A stretch of DNA of 64,000 nucleotides from an uncultured Sulfurovum sp. (GCA_902727895.1 CACVAP010000092.1:1-64000), one strand, 5' to 3'; numbered from the stretch's first letter, positions 25,016-34,696 are shown. Numbers and translations are program-made. Notes: generated from the letters alone by a model not told the origin.

Positions 25016-25640
25016 TTTTTTAATTGTTGAAAGTGATGGAGATAAGTTTTTTATAGAAGCTTTATTGGTACATATGAATTTAGATATTGAAGTCGGTTCT
25101 CCTATTTGTGCAATAGATGAATTTGAATGTATTGGTGGAATGAGTAAGTTAAATAATAAATTACAATCACTTAAACGTAGAGTTCAAAAAGAATCTATTG
25201 ATAAAATTGGAATTATTTTTGATGCTGATGAAGTTGGAATAGAAAAACGAACAATAGATATAAAAAGAGAAGTTACTAATGTCTTTGGAGAAGAACCTAC
25301 GGTTGAGTTTAAACCTTTTATTATGCATGTTGATGGAAAAGGTGAACTAGAAGACATTTTAAAAATAATAAAGACTGAAGAATCCCTTTATGCAGATTGT
25401 TTAGAGAGTTGGAAAATCTGTTTGTCTGAAAATAAAAGAGAAGTATCAGATAAAGTTTTTAATAAATTTTGGATTAATAATTATATTATGTATGATACAT
25501 GTACTTCAAGTAAGCATAGAGGAAGAAAATCTAAATATTGTATCTTTGAATATGCAATGAAAGAGAAGAAGATTTGGGATTTTGATAATCCAATATTAAA
25601 AGAGTTAAAATCTTTTTTAAAAGAAATAGGAGAAAACTAA
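25008..25640 (+). CDS. TOPRIM-like effector partner (DUF3226-like)
   Basis: About 210 residues. I start it at GTG 25008, 7 bases after AAGGGAGA, because this gives MSNFLIVESDGDKFF; the ATG 30 bases upstream would add ten residues inside the ATPase gene. The TOPRIM-like glutamate is in FLIVESDGDKFFIEALL (E8) and the DxD-like motif in IGIIFDADEVG (near residue 77). This resembles DUF3226/DUF4435-type TOPRIM proteins, which act as nucleases in two-gene systems with an AAA ATPase. It is translationally coupled to the ATPase. Its stop touches the hisA start (TAA-ATG), and the hisA ribosome binding site lies inside it. Confidence 0.7.
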   Translation: MSNFLIVESDGDKFFIEALLVHMNLDIEVGSPICAIDEFECIGGMSKLNNKLQSLKRRVQKESIDKIGIIFDADEVGIEKRTIDIKREVTNVFGEEPTVEFKPFIMHVDGKGELEDILKIIKTEESLYADCLESWKICLSENKREVSDKVFNKFWINNYIMYDTCTSSKHRGRKSKYCIFEYAMKEKKIWDFDNPILKELKSFLKEIGEN

Positions 25641-26354
25641 ATGACAATACTACCAGCCATAGACCTAAAAGATGGAAAAGCAGTAAGATTAAGCAAGGGC
25701 TTGATGGATTCAGCCAAAATATATTCAGATGAGCCGTGGCAAGTAGCCAAACGATTTGAAGAGTTAGGCTCTGAATGGGTTCACTTAGTTGACCTTAATG
25801 GAGCTTTTGCAGGTAAGCCTGAGAACTTAGAGCAGATTAAAAAGATTCGTGAGAATTGTAATCTAAAACTTGAACTTGGTGGGGGAATTCGTGATGAAGA
25901 GACCATTAAGATGTATTTGGAACTTGGGATTGACAGATTGATTTTAGGTTCTATTGCTGTGAAAGATGCACAGTTTGTTAAAGATATGGCAGCGAAATAT
26001 CCTATTGTCGTTGGGATTGATGCTATTGATGGTATGGTAGCTGTTGAAGGTTGGGCTGAAACTTCTGACATGAAAGCGACGGATTTAGCTAGAGAATTTG
26101 CAGCTTGTGGTGTTGAAGCAATTATCTGTACTGATGTGGGTCGTGATGGGATGATGACGGGCGTAAATATAGAGTTTACTAAAGAGATTCAAGAAGCTTC
26201 AGGATTAGAAACTATTGCCTCAGGAGGGTTAAAAGATATGACAGATATTAATGGATTAATTGAAGCTGGAATTGATGGAACGATTGTTGGTAAAGCTTTT
26301 TATGAAGGTACACTTGATTTAGAAGAAGCATTTAAGGTTGCTAATGCAAAGTAA
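25641..26354 (+). CDS. hisA: ProFAR isomerase HisA
   Basis: Fourth step of histidine synthesis, isomerising the ProFAR aminoaldose to PRFAR. It is a 237-residue TIM barrel with [17 protein letters not shown] (catalytic Asp 8), [13 protein letters not shown] and [11 protein letters not shown] (second catalytic Asp near 130) and a phosphate-binding ASGGLKDM. The ATG directly follows the stop of the TOPRIM gene, and its AGGAG (25629-25633) is internal to that gene. It is therefore translated from the same mRNA as the cassette. It overlaps prmA by 11 bases. Confidence 0.96.
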   Translation: MTILPAIDLKDGKAVRLSKGLMDSAKIYSDEPWQVAKRFEELGSEWVHLVDLNGAFAGKPENLEQIKKIRENCNLKLELGGGIRDEETIKMYLELGIDRLILGSIAVKDAQFVKDMAAKYPIVVGIDAIDGMVAVEGWAETSDMKATDLAREFAACGVEAIICTDVGRDGMMTGVNIEFTKEIQEASGLETIASGGLKDMTDINGLIEAGIDGTIVGKAFYEGTLDLEEAFKVANAK

Positions 26355-27168
26355 ATATTATGAATTAACCATGCACATTAAAGAGGCAGATTTTGTTGAG
26401 TTTATTGCTGACTTTGTAGCAAATATCTCAGGTGATGGTTTAGAAATTGGTAGAAACAATATCATTGTTCGTTCAGAAAGTGACTTATCACCTATTGAAG
26501 AAGCTGTTAGAACTTTGATTAGTACTTTAGGTGGTGCCATTGCCATTGAGTATAAGATGGAAGAGAAAGAGAACAAAGATTGGATTGCATCGTATCAAAA
26601 CTCCATAGAGCCTATTGAGGCTGGAAAGTTTTATATTTATCCAAGTTGGTATGAAGCAAAAGAGGGTAAAATCAACATCAAAATTGACCCTGCTTTGGCT
26701 TTTGGTTCTGGACATCATGCAACAACATTTTCATGTTTAGATGTTATAGGAACAAGGGTTCATAAAGGTCAAAGAGTTTTAGATGTTGGTTGTGGTTCAG
26801 GGATTTTAGGTTTAGCAGCAAGGAAACTAGGTGCTAAAGTTGAACTCTGTGATACCGATCCAATTTCTGTAGACTCATGTGATAAAAACTTTGAATTAAA
26901 CAGCGCAGAGTATGAAGAGCTTTGGGAAGGTTCAGCGAATCAAGCCCAAGGTGAGTACGATGTGGTCATTGCAAACATTATTGCAGATGTTTTAAAATTC
27001 ATTGTACATGACTTAACAAGAGCTACACGAAAAGATGGTATTTTAATTCTTTCAGGTATTTTAGACAAAAAAGAAGCGCAAGTAAGCGAAGTTTATGCAG
27101 GTTTAGAATTATTAGAACGTAAACAAAAAGATGAGTGGGTAACACTTGTTTATAAAAAATTAGATTAG
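26344..27168 (+). CDS. prmA: Ribosomal protein L11 methyltransferase
   Basis: SAM-dependent methyltransferase that trimethylates L11. It is about 274 residues from the ATG at 26344, which lies 6 bases after AAGG (26334-26337) inside the hisA 3' end. An upstream TTG at 26338 is possible but less well placed. SAM motif I is [19 protein letters not shown] near residue 142, and the substrate-region [15 protein letters not shown] precedes it. Motif IV is [12 protein letters not shown]. It forms an operon with hisA and ftsH. Confidence 0.93.
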   Translation: MQSKYYELTMHIKEADFVEFIADFVANISGDGLEIGRNNIIVRSESDLSPIEEAVRTLISTLGGAIAIEYKMEEKENKDWIASYQNSIEPIEAGKFYIYPSWYEAKEGKINIKIDPALAFGSGHHATTFSCLDVIGTRVHKGQRVLDVGCGSGILGLAARKLGAKVELCDTDPISVDSCDKNFELNSAEYEELWEGSANQAQGEYDVVIANIIADVLKFIVHDLTRATRKDGILILSGILDKKEAQVSEVYAGLELLERKQKDEWVTLVYKKLD

Positions 27169-27183
27169 GAAACATATACAACA

Positions 27184-29130
27184 ATGACAAACCAAAATAA
27201 TAACGATAATAATCAAAATAACGGAAATAACGGTAACTTCTTCAATGACAATCCTATGTTGGCATTTGGAATTTTTATTTTAGTGATGGTTATTCTTTTT
27301 AAATCTTTTATGGGAGATGGCAGTTTGACTGGTGTTATGGGTAATCCAGCCATTACAAAAGTTGAACAAGTAAAATATTCTGACATTAGAAAGCTTGTAA
27401 AAAATAAAGAAATTCAATCAGTAAAGATTACTTCGACGACCATTGAAGCAATTAGTAAAGAAGGTACAAAAAAGTTTGTAGCTAAAAATATTCCTGCTTA
27501 TGACATGGAATTTATTCCTTTACTTGAAGAGAATGGTGTGAGTTATGAAGGACAAGTTGGCGAAGGTGCGTTGGCACGTTACTTTAACATGCTATTACCA
27601 ATTATTTTTATTGTTGCGATTTGGTTATTTTTTGCTAAGAAAATGTCAAAAGGAATGGGTGGAATTTTAGGTGCTGGTAAAGCAGATAAAATGATAAGTT
27701 CTGAACGTCCTGATGTAAAATTTGATGATGTTCAAGGGGTACAGGAAGCGAAAGATGAAGTAGTTGAGATTGTTGACTTCTTAAAATATCCAGAGCGTTA
27801 TATTGAACTTGGTGCAAAAATTCCTAAAGGTCTCTTGCTTGTGGGACCTCCAGGTACAGGTAAAACACTTTTAGCTAAAGCTGTGGCTGGTGAAGCAGAA
27901 GTACCATTCTTCTCGGTGAGTGGTTCAAGCTTTATGGAAATGTTTGTAGGGGTTGGTGCATCACGTGTACGTGATCTTTTTGAACAAGCTAAAAAGAATG
28001 CACCTGCAATTATATTTATTGATGAAATTGATGCGATTGGTAAGTCACGTTCTTCTGGAAATCAGATGGGTGGACACTCTGAACAAGAGCAGACACTAAA
28101 CCAATTACTAGCAGAGATGGATGGTTTTGGTGTAAGTACACCAGTAATTGTTTTGGCAGCTACAAACCGACCTGAAACATTGGATGCAGCATTGTTAAGA
28201 GCAGGGCGTTTTGATAGACAAGTATTGGTTGATAAACCAGATTATGCAGGACGTTTGGCTATTTTAAAAGTACACTCAAAAGGTGTTAAGTTAGATGATA
28301 GCATAGACATGGAGATTGTGGCAAAACAGACAGCTGGAATGGCTGGGGCTGATTTAGCAAACATCATTAATGAGGCAGCATTACTTTCTGGTAGACGTAA
28401 CAAAAAGACCATTACGCAAGATGAACTTTTAGAAGCGATTGAGAGAGCATTTGTAGGACTTGAGAGAAAGAACAGAAAAGTATCTGATGTTGAGAAAAAC
28501 ATTGTAGCCTATCACGAAAGTGGACATGCACTTATGGCTGAGCTTACAAAAGGTTCAACAAGAGTAACGAAAGTATCTATTATCCCTAGAGGGTTAGGTG
28601 CATTAGGTTATACATTACACTTACCAGATGATGAAGATAGATTCTTAAAACGTAAGTATGAATTAATGGCAGAAGTAGATGTTCTTCTTGGTGGACGTGC
28701 AGCCGAAGAAGTATTCTTAGGTGAAATTTCTACAGGTGCAGGAAATGACCTTGATAGAGCTACAGCTATTTTAAAAGATATGATTATGGTTTATGGTATG
28801 TCTGATGTTGCTGGGCTTATGGTTCTTTCAAGATCCCAAAGTTCATTCCTTGGTGGTGGACAGGTAAACAATGAATTCTCTGAAGAGATGTCACAAAACA
28901 TTGATGCTAGCATTAAGGCTACGTTAACAGAGCGTTATGAGTTTGTTAAAAAGACACTAAGAGAGTACGATGGTGCCATTGAAAAGATGTCAGCTGTTCT
29001 TTTAGATATTGAGGTAATTGAAGGATCAAAAGTTCAGTCAATTATTAAAGAGTTTGAAGAAGAGAATAATATGGAGTCAAGAATGGCGCATATTAATGTT
29101 GAAAAAGAAGAGACAACAAAAGAGGATTAA
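27184..29130 (+). CDS. ftsH: ATP-dependent zinc metalloprotease FtsH
   Basis: Membrane-anchored AAA+ protease that degrades misfolded membrane and regulatory proteins. It is 648 residues with an Asn-rich N-terminus. A first membrane segment lies near residues 25-42, followed by a periplasmic region and a second segment near 137-152. Walker A is GPPGTGKT near 221, Walker [12 protein letters not shown], and the SRH follows. The M41 zinc motif is HESGH near 443. It follows prmA by 15 bases and overlaps the opposite-strand pxpC stop by 4 bases. Confidence 0.97.
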   Translation: MTNQNNNDNNQNNGNNGNFFNDNPMLAFGIFILVMVILFKSFMGDGSLTGVMGNPAITKVEQVKYSDIRKLVKNKEIQSVKITSTTIEAISKEGTKKFVAKNIPAYDMEFIPLLEENGVSYEGQVGEGALARYFNMLLPIIFIVAIWLFFAKKMSKGMGGILGAGKADKMISSERPDVKFDDVQGVQEAKDEVVEIVDFLKYPERYIELGAKIPKGLLLVGPPGTGKTLLAKAVAGEAEVPFFSVSGSSFMEMFVGVGASRVRDLFEQAKKNAPAIIFIDEIDAIGKSRSSGNQMGGHSEQEQTLNQLLAEMDGFGVSTPVIVLAATNRPETLDAALLRAGRFDRQVLVDKPDYAGRLAILKVHSKGVKLDDSIDMEIVAKQTAGMAGADLANIINEAALLSGRRNKKTITQDELLEAIERAFVGLERKNRKVSDVEKNIVAYHESGHALMAELTKGSTRVTKVSIIPRGLGALGYTLHLPDDEDRFLKRKYELMAEVDVLLGGRAAEEVFLGEISTGAGNDLDRATAILKDMIMVYGMSDVAGLMVLSRSQSSFLGGGQVNNEFSEEMSQNIDASIKATLTERYEFVKKTLREYDGAIEKMSAVLLDIEVIEGSKVQSIIKEFEEENNMESRMAHINVEKEETTKED

Positions 29131-30053
29131 TCCTCTTTGTCGTCTTTAAAAAAATTATAAAATTTTAAAGTTTTCTCTCTAGCCATCTTCAAATCTATTT
29201 TTTCAAATCTAACTTTATCTCCCACACTTAACTGTGCAAACCTGAAACAATCAATGGCTAAAACAGTACCAATCTTAGGATAACCTCCAATTGTTTGTCG
29301 TTCTTTGAGTAGTAATATGGGTTGCCCATCTTGAGGAATTTGTACGGAACCAAAGCAGATGCCCTCAGAGATGATACCGTTCTCTTTAGGGCTAATAGGT
29401 TTACCTTTTAGTTTCGCACCCATTCGGTTACTTTCCAAAGTGATTTCATAATCACTGTTAAAGAATTTTTCTTGTTCTTCTTGTGAGAAATAACGGTCCT
29501 GATAAGAAAGTGATAATCTTAATGTTAAAGTTTTGTTGTAGTTAGGGATATAGGCTTTTTTTACATATTTTTTTGGATAATTCATTTGTGTTGTAAAAGT
29601 TAAAATATCATTTTTTTGTACTTTGGAACCTATGTTTTCTTTAAGAGTAGTAGCATAGCTTCCATACTCTTTTTTAGTATGGAAACCATCTTTTACAGCT
29701 AAGTAAGATCTTTGTCCAGAGACTCTTTTTGGAAAAGACAATACATCACCAACTTGTACTGAATATGTTTGCCAAATTGGTTTGGACATGCCATTAATTT
29801 CAAAACCTAAGTCAGCACCACATATGGCAATAATTGTGCTTTCTTGAACTTCAATTTTTAAGCCTACCATGACTTCTAAGGCATTAGCGTTTTTGTTATT
29901 TAGTAATTTTTGGCTCCAAAGGTAAGCATACTCATCCATGGCACCAGATTCTGTAATGCCTAAATGTTTGTAGCCATTTCGTCCTTGGTCTTGTAATGTC
30001 GTGAATAGCCCAGCTTGGAGTACTTTAAATCCTTTCAAATTGCACCTTGTCAC
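29127..30053 (-). CDS. pxpC: 5-oxoprolinase subunit C
   Basis: Carboxyltransferase-like KipA/PxpC subunit of the ATP-dependent 5-oxoprolinase, which opens 5-oxoproline to glutamate. It is 308 residues with family motifs GLFTTLQDQGRNGYKHLGI and ESGAMDEYAYLW near residues 15-48, and QTIGGYPKIGTVL near residue 264. The start overlaps the end of pxpB by 29 bases; a start a few codons later is possible. Last gene of the minus-strand pxpABC operon. Confidence 0.9.
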   Translation of the reverse strand: MTRCNLKGFKVLQAGLFTTLQDQGRNGYKHLGITESGAMDEYAYLWSQKLLNNKNANALEVMVGLKIEVQESTIIAICGADLGFEINGMSKPIWQTYSVQVGDVLSFPKRVSGQRSYLAVKDGFHTKKEYGSYATTLKENIGSKVQKNDILTFTTQMNYPKKYVKKAYIPNYNKTLTLRLSLSYQDRYFSQEEQEKFFNSDYEITLESNRMGAKLKGKPISPKENGIISEGICFGSVQIPQDGQPILLLKERQTIGGYPKIGTVLAIDCFRFAQLSVGDKVRFEKIDLKMAREKTLKFYNFFKDDKED

Positions 30054-30633
30054 CTACTTCGAAAGAGTGAAAATCATTAAATTCTGTATGTCCTATGATG
30101 TTCCAACCTCCAGCTGAGTCTTGTGGATAGATGGCTGTTTGTAGGTCGGCTAAAGCCACAGAACCTTTAGGTACTTTTTTGCGTGGACTTGCTAATCTTG
30201 GTGTACTTATTTTTGAGTTTACACTTGCTAGATAAGCAAAACCTACCATAAAACCTATAGTATAAACTCTATAGGTAGTTTTGGTGTGGATATTTATGAC
30301 TTCTTCAATACTTAAATTGTTGTGACTTGCTACTCTTTCTAAGTCTAGGTTTTTACTGTAGTCAGTTGGAATTTTTATTAGTTTGGTTGGTTTTTTGTTG
30401 GCTGAAGCCAACCCTACGAGTTTCTGACTTATTTTTTCTTCTAAGCTTTTATGATCGTGCATGAAAATATCAAATTCGACGAGAATGGAGCAGTAAGAAG
30501 GGATTAGGTCAATGATACCTTCTATATCTTTTAGAGCCATATTCATTGCTTGAACTTCATCTAAAACTTCTTCAGAAATGACCTGCTCAAAGTAGAGCAT
30601 AAGTGAATTTACAGAGACAGGCTTAAAGGTCAT
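30025..30633 (-). CDS. pxpB: 5-oxoprolinase subunit B
   Basis: KipI/PxpB subunit, 202 residues, working with PxpC and PxpA. Family features are visible: SYCSILVEFD, HTKTTYRVYTIGFMVGFAYL near residues 128-147, and the C-terminal SAGGWNIIGHTEF near 170. It overlaps pxpA by 11 bases upstream and pxpC downstream, so all three are translated from one mRNA. Confidence 0.9.
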   Translation of the reverse strand: MTFKPVSVNSLMLYFEQVISEEVLDEVQAMNMALKDIEGIIDLIPSYCSILVEFDIFMHDHKSLEEKISQKLVGLASANKKPTKLIKIPTDYSKNLDLERVASHNNLSIEEVINIHTKTTYRVYTIGFMVGFAYLASVNSKISTPRLASPRKKVPKGSVALADLQTAIYPQDSAGGWNIIGHTEFNDFHSFEVGDKVQFERI

Positions 30634-31363
30634 TTTTTAACTTGTGCAAAGACTTGATGAGTTTAAGTGCAGCCTTGTTGTCACCATGTACACAAAGTGT
30701 GTCGACCTTGAGCTTTAGTTTTTTTCCTTCTATGGATTTGACTATGCCTTTGTTCATAAGTTGTTTGGTTCTTTTTATGACATCTTCTTTGCTTGTTATG
30801 ACAGCATTTTTTTCTGACCTTGAAACTAAAGCTCCTTCATTAGTGTAAGCTCTGTCAGCAAAAACTTCATATAGGAGGGTAATGTTATATTTGTTAGCAA
30901 TCTCTTCATAGCTATCATTTTTAGCAGATGAAAGTACCATGAGTTTGATGTTTATATCAAATTTAGCAATGGCTTTGGCAATGGCTTTAAAAATGTTTTC
31001 ATCTTTCATCATGCTATTGTACAAGGCACCATGAGGTTTGAGGTATTTTACTTTGAGGTCATAACTTTTACATAAAGCTGTTAATGCACCCAGTTGGTAA
31101 AGTACAAAAGCGACAATCTCTTCTGAGCTACAGTTCATCTCACGTCGTCCAAAACCAACAAGGTCAGGGTAAGAAGGATGACAACCAATTTGTATGTCAT
31201 GTTCTTTACAAAGTTTAATGCTTTTATGCATGGTGACAGGGTCAGAGGCATGAAATCCACAAGCAAGGTTTGCCATGTCTATGTAGGGCATTATTTTTTC
31301 ATCTAATCCCATAGAATAAGCACCAAAGCCTTCACCCATGTCACAGTTTAGTTTAATATTCAT
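30623..31363 (-). CDS. pxpA: 5-oxoprolinase subunit A
   Basis: LamB/YcsF-family subunit, 246 residues. It starts MNIKLNCDMGEGFGAY and carries the family residues DMANLACGFHASDP near 31-43 and YLKPHGALYNSMMKD near 107. These are the hallmarks of PxpA, which forms the hydrolytic part of the 5-oxoprolinase complex. First gene of its operon; the 217-base upstream gap is shared with the divergent TRAP transporter. Confidence 0.92.
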   Translation of the reverse strand: MNIKLNCDMGEGFGAYSMGLDEKIMPYIDMANLACGFHASDPVTMHKSIKLCKEHDIQIGCHPSYPDLVGFGRREMNCSSEEIVAFVLYQLGALTALCKSYDLKVKYLKPHGALYNSMMKDENIFKAIAKAIAKFDINIKLMVLSSAKNDSYEEIANKYNITLLYEVFADRAYTNEGALVSRSEKNAVITSKEDVIKRTKQLMNKGIVKSIEGKKLKLKVDTLCVHGDNKAALKLIKSLHKLKNDL

Positions 31364-31580
31364 TTTAAATCTTTAAAGTTTAATTGGAATGATTCTATCT
31401 GATTTTAATAAAAAAAGAGAAATGGGAAAATCAAAATTAATAAAGCTACAAAGAGAGGTGAGAATGAGGTAACTTTTTGATTTCTATTTTAATCTCTTGG
31501 CTTAATATAAATAAACTAAGGAAAAATATACTTTTTTTGATTACAATTTATAAGAAAAATTTATATAAAAGGAATACACA
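31364..31580. promoter_or_regulatory. Divergent pxpA / dctP intergenic region
   Basis: 217 bases, AT-rich, no ORF. Both the pxp operon and the TRAP operon start from it, so joint control is likely. AAGGAA before dctP (31570-31575) is the clearest site. I see no obvious large palindrome. Confidence 0.45.
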
Positions 31581-32654
31581 ATGACAAAAATAATGAAAGT
31601 AACCACAGCGTTATGTCTTTCAGTACTGCTTTCTGCACCTGCATTTGCAGAAGCGAAAAAAGTAAAATGGAAGCTGGCAATGACATGGCCAAGTACACTT
31701 ACCCCATTTGCCTCACCATCACTTAAAGTAGCCAAATTGGTTGAGGAGATGAGTGGAGGAAACTTTACCATTAAAGTACATGGTAAAGAGAAGCATAAAG
31801 CAGCTCTTGCTATTTTAGATATGGTAAAAAACAAACAGTATGAGATGGGACATTCATCAGCATACTATTACAAAGGTAAGAGCATTAGTACTGCTATTCT
31901 TACTACCGTACCATTTGGTATGACCAGTACAGAACAATACTCGTGGTATTACTATGGTGGTGGAGAAGCAGTGACTAAAAAAGTTTTTGATAAATTTAAA
32001 GTCAATTGTTACCCGGGTGGAAACACAGGGGTACAAATGGGTGGATGGTTCAAAAAAGAAATCAATACCCTTGCTGATCTTAAAGGACTTAAAATGCGTA
32101 TTCCTGGAATGGCAGGAGAAGTATTTTCTAAACTTGGTGTTAATGTAACCAATATCCCAGCTGGTGAACTCTATACGTCACTTGACCGTGGTACGATTGA
32201 TGCTTTAGAGTGGGTTGGACCTGGAATGGACATTAAAATGGGCTTCCACAAAGTTGCACCATATTACTACACTGGATGGCATGAACCTGCAACAGAATTG
32301 CATTTCTTTGTAAATCAAAAAGCATTTAAAAAGCTTCCAGCAGAGTACCAAACTATCCTTACTGTAGCAATGAAAGCTGTTTCAGCAGACATGATGTATG
32401 AGAACTTTGATATGAGTCAAGCAGCATGGGCTAAGATGCAAAAAGACTTTCCAAATATCAAAGTTAAAACTTTTAGTAAAAGTATTTTAGATGCTATGAA
32501 AAAAGCTACCGATGAGACAATGGAAAGTTACGCAAAGAAAGATGCTTTGTTTAATGAGGTTTATACTTCTAGAAAAGATTACTTGAAAAAAGCCAGAGAT
32601 TGGACAGAAATTTCTGAATTTGATTATGTAAAAACTTCGCAAATGGTAGAGTAG
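31581..32654 (+). CDS. dctP: TRAP transporter substrate-binding protein (TakP/FcbT1 type)
   Basis: Periplasmic solute receptor, 357 residues with a signal peptide ending AFAEAK near residue 24. The mature start KVKWKLAMTWPSTLTP, the conserved GGNTGVQMGGWFKKEI near 147-161, DLKGLKMRIPGMAGEVF near 168 and ALEWVGPGMDIKMGFHKVA near 213 match the 2-oxo-acid/aromatic branch of TRAP receptors. The arginine of KMRIPG is the usual carboxylate-binding residue. First gene of dctPQM. Substrate is unknown; 5-oxoproline is suggested only by the pxp neighbours. Confidence 0.9.
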   Translation: MTKIMKVTTALCLSVLLSAPAFAEAKKVKWKLAMTWPSTLTPFASPSLKVAKLVEEMSGGNFTIKVHGKEKHKAALAILDMVKNKQYEMGHSSAYYYKGKSISTAILTTVPFGMTSTEQYSWYYYGGGEAVTKKVFDKFKVNCYPGGNTGVQMGGWFKKEINTLADLKGLKMRIPGMAGEVFSKLGVNVTNIPAGELYTSLDRGTIDALEWVGPGMDIKMGFHKVAPYYYTGWHEPATELHFFVNQKAFKKLPAEYQTILTVAMKAVSADMMYENFDMSQAAWAKMQKDFPNIKVKTFSKSILDAMKKATDETMESYAKKDALFNEVYTSRKDYLKKARDWTEISEFDYVKTSQMVE

Positions 32655-32656
32655 TA

Positions 32657-33190
32657 TTGGAAAGTACAAATAAAAGTCTCCTACGACTTAAAAGAGTTGA
32701 AGCCTCCTTCAACTCTTTTATTGATAAAATGGGAAGAGTTATAGCATGGGTATTGATACTCATGATATTTAATGTACTTTTTGATGTAGTAATGCGATAC
32801 TTTTTTAATAACTCTTCCATAGCAATGCAAGAAGTGGAATGGCATCTTTTTTCCATATTGATACTCTTTGGTTTAGGTTATGCACTTAAAGAAGGGTCTC
32901 ATGTTCGTGTTGACTTCCTCTATGACAACTTCTCGGTTACAACAAAAGCTTACATCAATATTATCGGTACACTTCTTTTCCTTTTTCCTTTTGCACTCTT
33001 AATTATTTTTGGCTCTTATGAATATGTTATGGATGCCTATACTATGGATGAGATTAGTGAAGATCCAGGTGGGTTAACGCATAGATGGATTGTTAAAGCC
33101 ATGATACCTGCTGGATTCATCTTTCTTCTTTTTGCAGGTCTGACCTATATTCTTAAACACATTATTATAATCAAGGAGGCAAAAGTATGA
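32657..33190 (+). CDS. dctQ: TRAP transporter small permease
   Basis: Four-helix small membrane subunit, 177 residues. The proposed start is TTG at 32657, two bases after the dctP stop; its ribosome binding site is weak, so translational coupling is likely. Family features are VMRYFFNNSSIAMQEVEWHLF near residues 45-65 and GYALKEGSHVRVDFLYD near 73-90. It overlaps dctM by four bases (ATGA). Confidence 0.87.
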   Translation: MESTNKSLLRLKRVEASFNSFIDKMGRVIAWVLILMIFNVLFDVVMRYFFNNSSIAMQEVEWHLFSILILFGLGYALKEGSHVRVDFLYDNFSVTTKAYINIIGTLLFLFPFALLIIFGSYEYVMDAYTMDEISEDPGGLTHRWIVKAMIPAGFIFLLFAGLTYILKHIIIIKEAKV

Positions 33191-34518
33191 TAGGTATATA
33201 CATGTTTTTTGCAGCACTTATTTTACTTTCTATCGGATATCCCGTTGCATTTAGTTTTGGCGCCATATCTATCTTTTTTGGCTTCTTAGCTGCCTATATG
33301 GAAGTCATGCCTGATGGGGGAACCCTTTCTTTAGTTATGGAAGAGTTTTTTTCGATGTTTTCTATGATGCCCTTTAGAATTTATTCTACGATGACCAATA
33401 AGTTGCTTATGGCAATACCTCTTTTTATTTTTATGGGTATTGTTCTTGAAAAGTCAGGACTAGCAGCACGATTGTTAGAGTCTATGGGAACACTCTTTGG
33501 TAAACTACGAGGTGGACTAGCAATCAGTACGGTTATTGTAGGTTCTTTACTCGCTGCATCAACAGGTGTTGTAGGAGCAAGTGTTGTTGCTATGGGTGTT
33601 ATTTCTCTACCTGTTATGCTTCGTTATGGTTACTGTAAAAAGCTTGCTGCAGGTACCATTTGTGCTTCTGGTACACTGGGACAGATTATTCCTCCTTCTA
33701 TTATCTTAATTATTTTAAGTGATGTTTTTGGACAACCTGCTGGAGACATGTTTCGAGCAGCAATTTTGCCCAGTGCTATTTTGGTAGGTTCGTATATTCT
33801 TTATATTTTAGTTATTACGAATCTAAAAAAAGATTTAGCACCAGCCATAGACATGGGAGATCAAACGGATGTTGTACGTAAAGCACTTTTTGCGATTATT
33901 CCTCCACTTCTATTGGTGGTTATTGTACTTGGTTCCATTTTTTCAGGAATTGCAACACCCACAGAGTCAGCTTCAGTAGGTTCTGTAGGCGCTATATTGT
34001 TAGCAATCGCCTATAGATCATTTAGTTTTAAAATGCTTGAAGATGCAGCTTTAGAGACGGCTAAAGTTACAGCCATGGTTATTGCTATTTTATTAGGTGC
34101 TACAGCCTTTTCAATGGTCTTTGTTTACACGGGTGCTGATGGAATTGTTGAAGAGTTTATGATGAGTCTTCCAGGTGAAAAATGGGGCTTCTTGATTCTT
34201 TCAATGCTCGTTATTATGATACTTGGATTTTTTATTGACTTTTTTGAAATATCGTACATTGTTGTGCCTATCTTAATACCTATTGCTGATGCTATTGGAA
34301 TAGACCCAATATGGTTCGCAATACTTATTGCCATGAATTTACAAACGTCCTTTCTGACACCACCTTTTGGGTTCTCACTCTTCTATCTCAAAGGAGTCGC
34401 TTCGGACTCCATACGAACAGTAGATATTTATAAAGGAGTAATACCTTTCATTATCATACAGATTACTGTATTGGCATCGATTGTGTTATTTCCAGAATTT
34501 TATGGCTTTAATATATGA
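33187..34518 (+). CDS. dctM: TRAP transporter large permease
   Basis: 443-residue, about 12-helix DctM channel subunit that drives uptake with a sodium gradient in known members. It begins with a typical DctM helix, MIGIYMFFAALILLSIGYPVAFSFG. Family loops LAASTGVVGASVVAMG near 119-134 and GTLGQIIPPSIILIILSD near 162 are visible, as is the C-terminal MNLQTSFLTPPFGFSLFYL. Last gene of the operon; no clear terminator follows. Confidence 0.93.
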   Translation: MIGIYMFFAALILLSIGYPVAFSFGAISIFFGFLAAYMEVMPDGGTLSLVMEEFFSMFSMMPFRIYSTMTNKLLMAIPLFIFMGIVLEKSGLAARLLESMGTLFGKLRGGLAISTVIVGSLLAASTGVVGASVVAMGVISLPVMLRYGYCKKLAAGTICASGTLGQIIPPSIILIILSDVFGQPAGDMFRAAILPSAILVGSYILYILVITNLKKDLAPAIDMGDQTDVVRKALFAIIPPLLLVVIVLGSIFSGIATPTESASVGSVGAILLAIAYRSFSFKMLEDAALETAKVTAMVIAILLGATAFSMVFVYTGADGIVEEFMMSLPGEKWGFLILSMLVIMILGFFIDFFEISYIVVPILIPIADAIGIDPIWFAILIAMNLQTSFLTPPFGFSLFYLKGVASDSIRTVDIYKGVIPFIIIQITVLASIVLFPEFYGFNI

Positions 34519-34530
34519 TTTTAATAAAAA

Positions 34531-34550
34531 AGGAGAACATGACAATTTAA
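34531..34550 (+). other. Orphan Shine-Dalgarno with three-codon ORF
   Basis: AGGAG (34531-34535) is followed by ATG ACA ATT TAA at 34539-34550, just after dctM. It may be the relic of a lost fourth gene or a chance match. Nothing longer is open in this frame. Confidence 0.3.
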
Positions 34551-34582
34551 CCCTTTATTGTTAGTATAAGGAATAACTTTTG

Positions 34583-34588
34583 TATAAT
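34583..34588 (+). promoter_or_regulatory. -10 box before the tetR leader ORF
   Basis: TATAAT about 28 bases before a TTG-initiated short ORF and 96 bases before the tetR ATG. Transcription would begin near 34595. Confidence 0.6.
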
Positions 34589-34615
34589 AAATAAAAAATT
34601 ATATAGGAGTAGAGT

Positions 34616-34696
34616 TTGGGTGAAAGACAAGAACTTATAGATACTTTATTAAATAACTCTACAACGTATAGAAGCATGGTAGGATGGTTAGCATAA
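34616..34696 (+). CDS. Possible 26-residue leader peptide of tetR
   Basis: A TTG start at 34616 lies 6 bases after AGGAG (34605-34609) and just downstream of a TATAAT box. The ORF codes for MGERQELIDTLL..., 26 residues, ending at TAA 34694-34696. It overlaps the tetR start by 13 bases in another frame. The tetR ATG itself has no good ribosome binding site, so this ORF may feed ribosomes onto tetR. Function is inference. Confidence 0.45.
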   Translation: MGERQELIDTLLNNSTTYRSMVGWLA

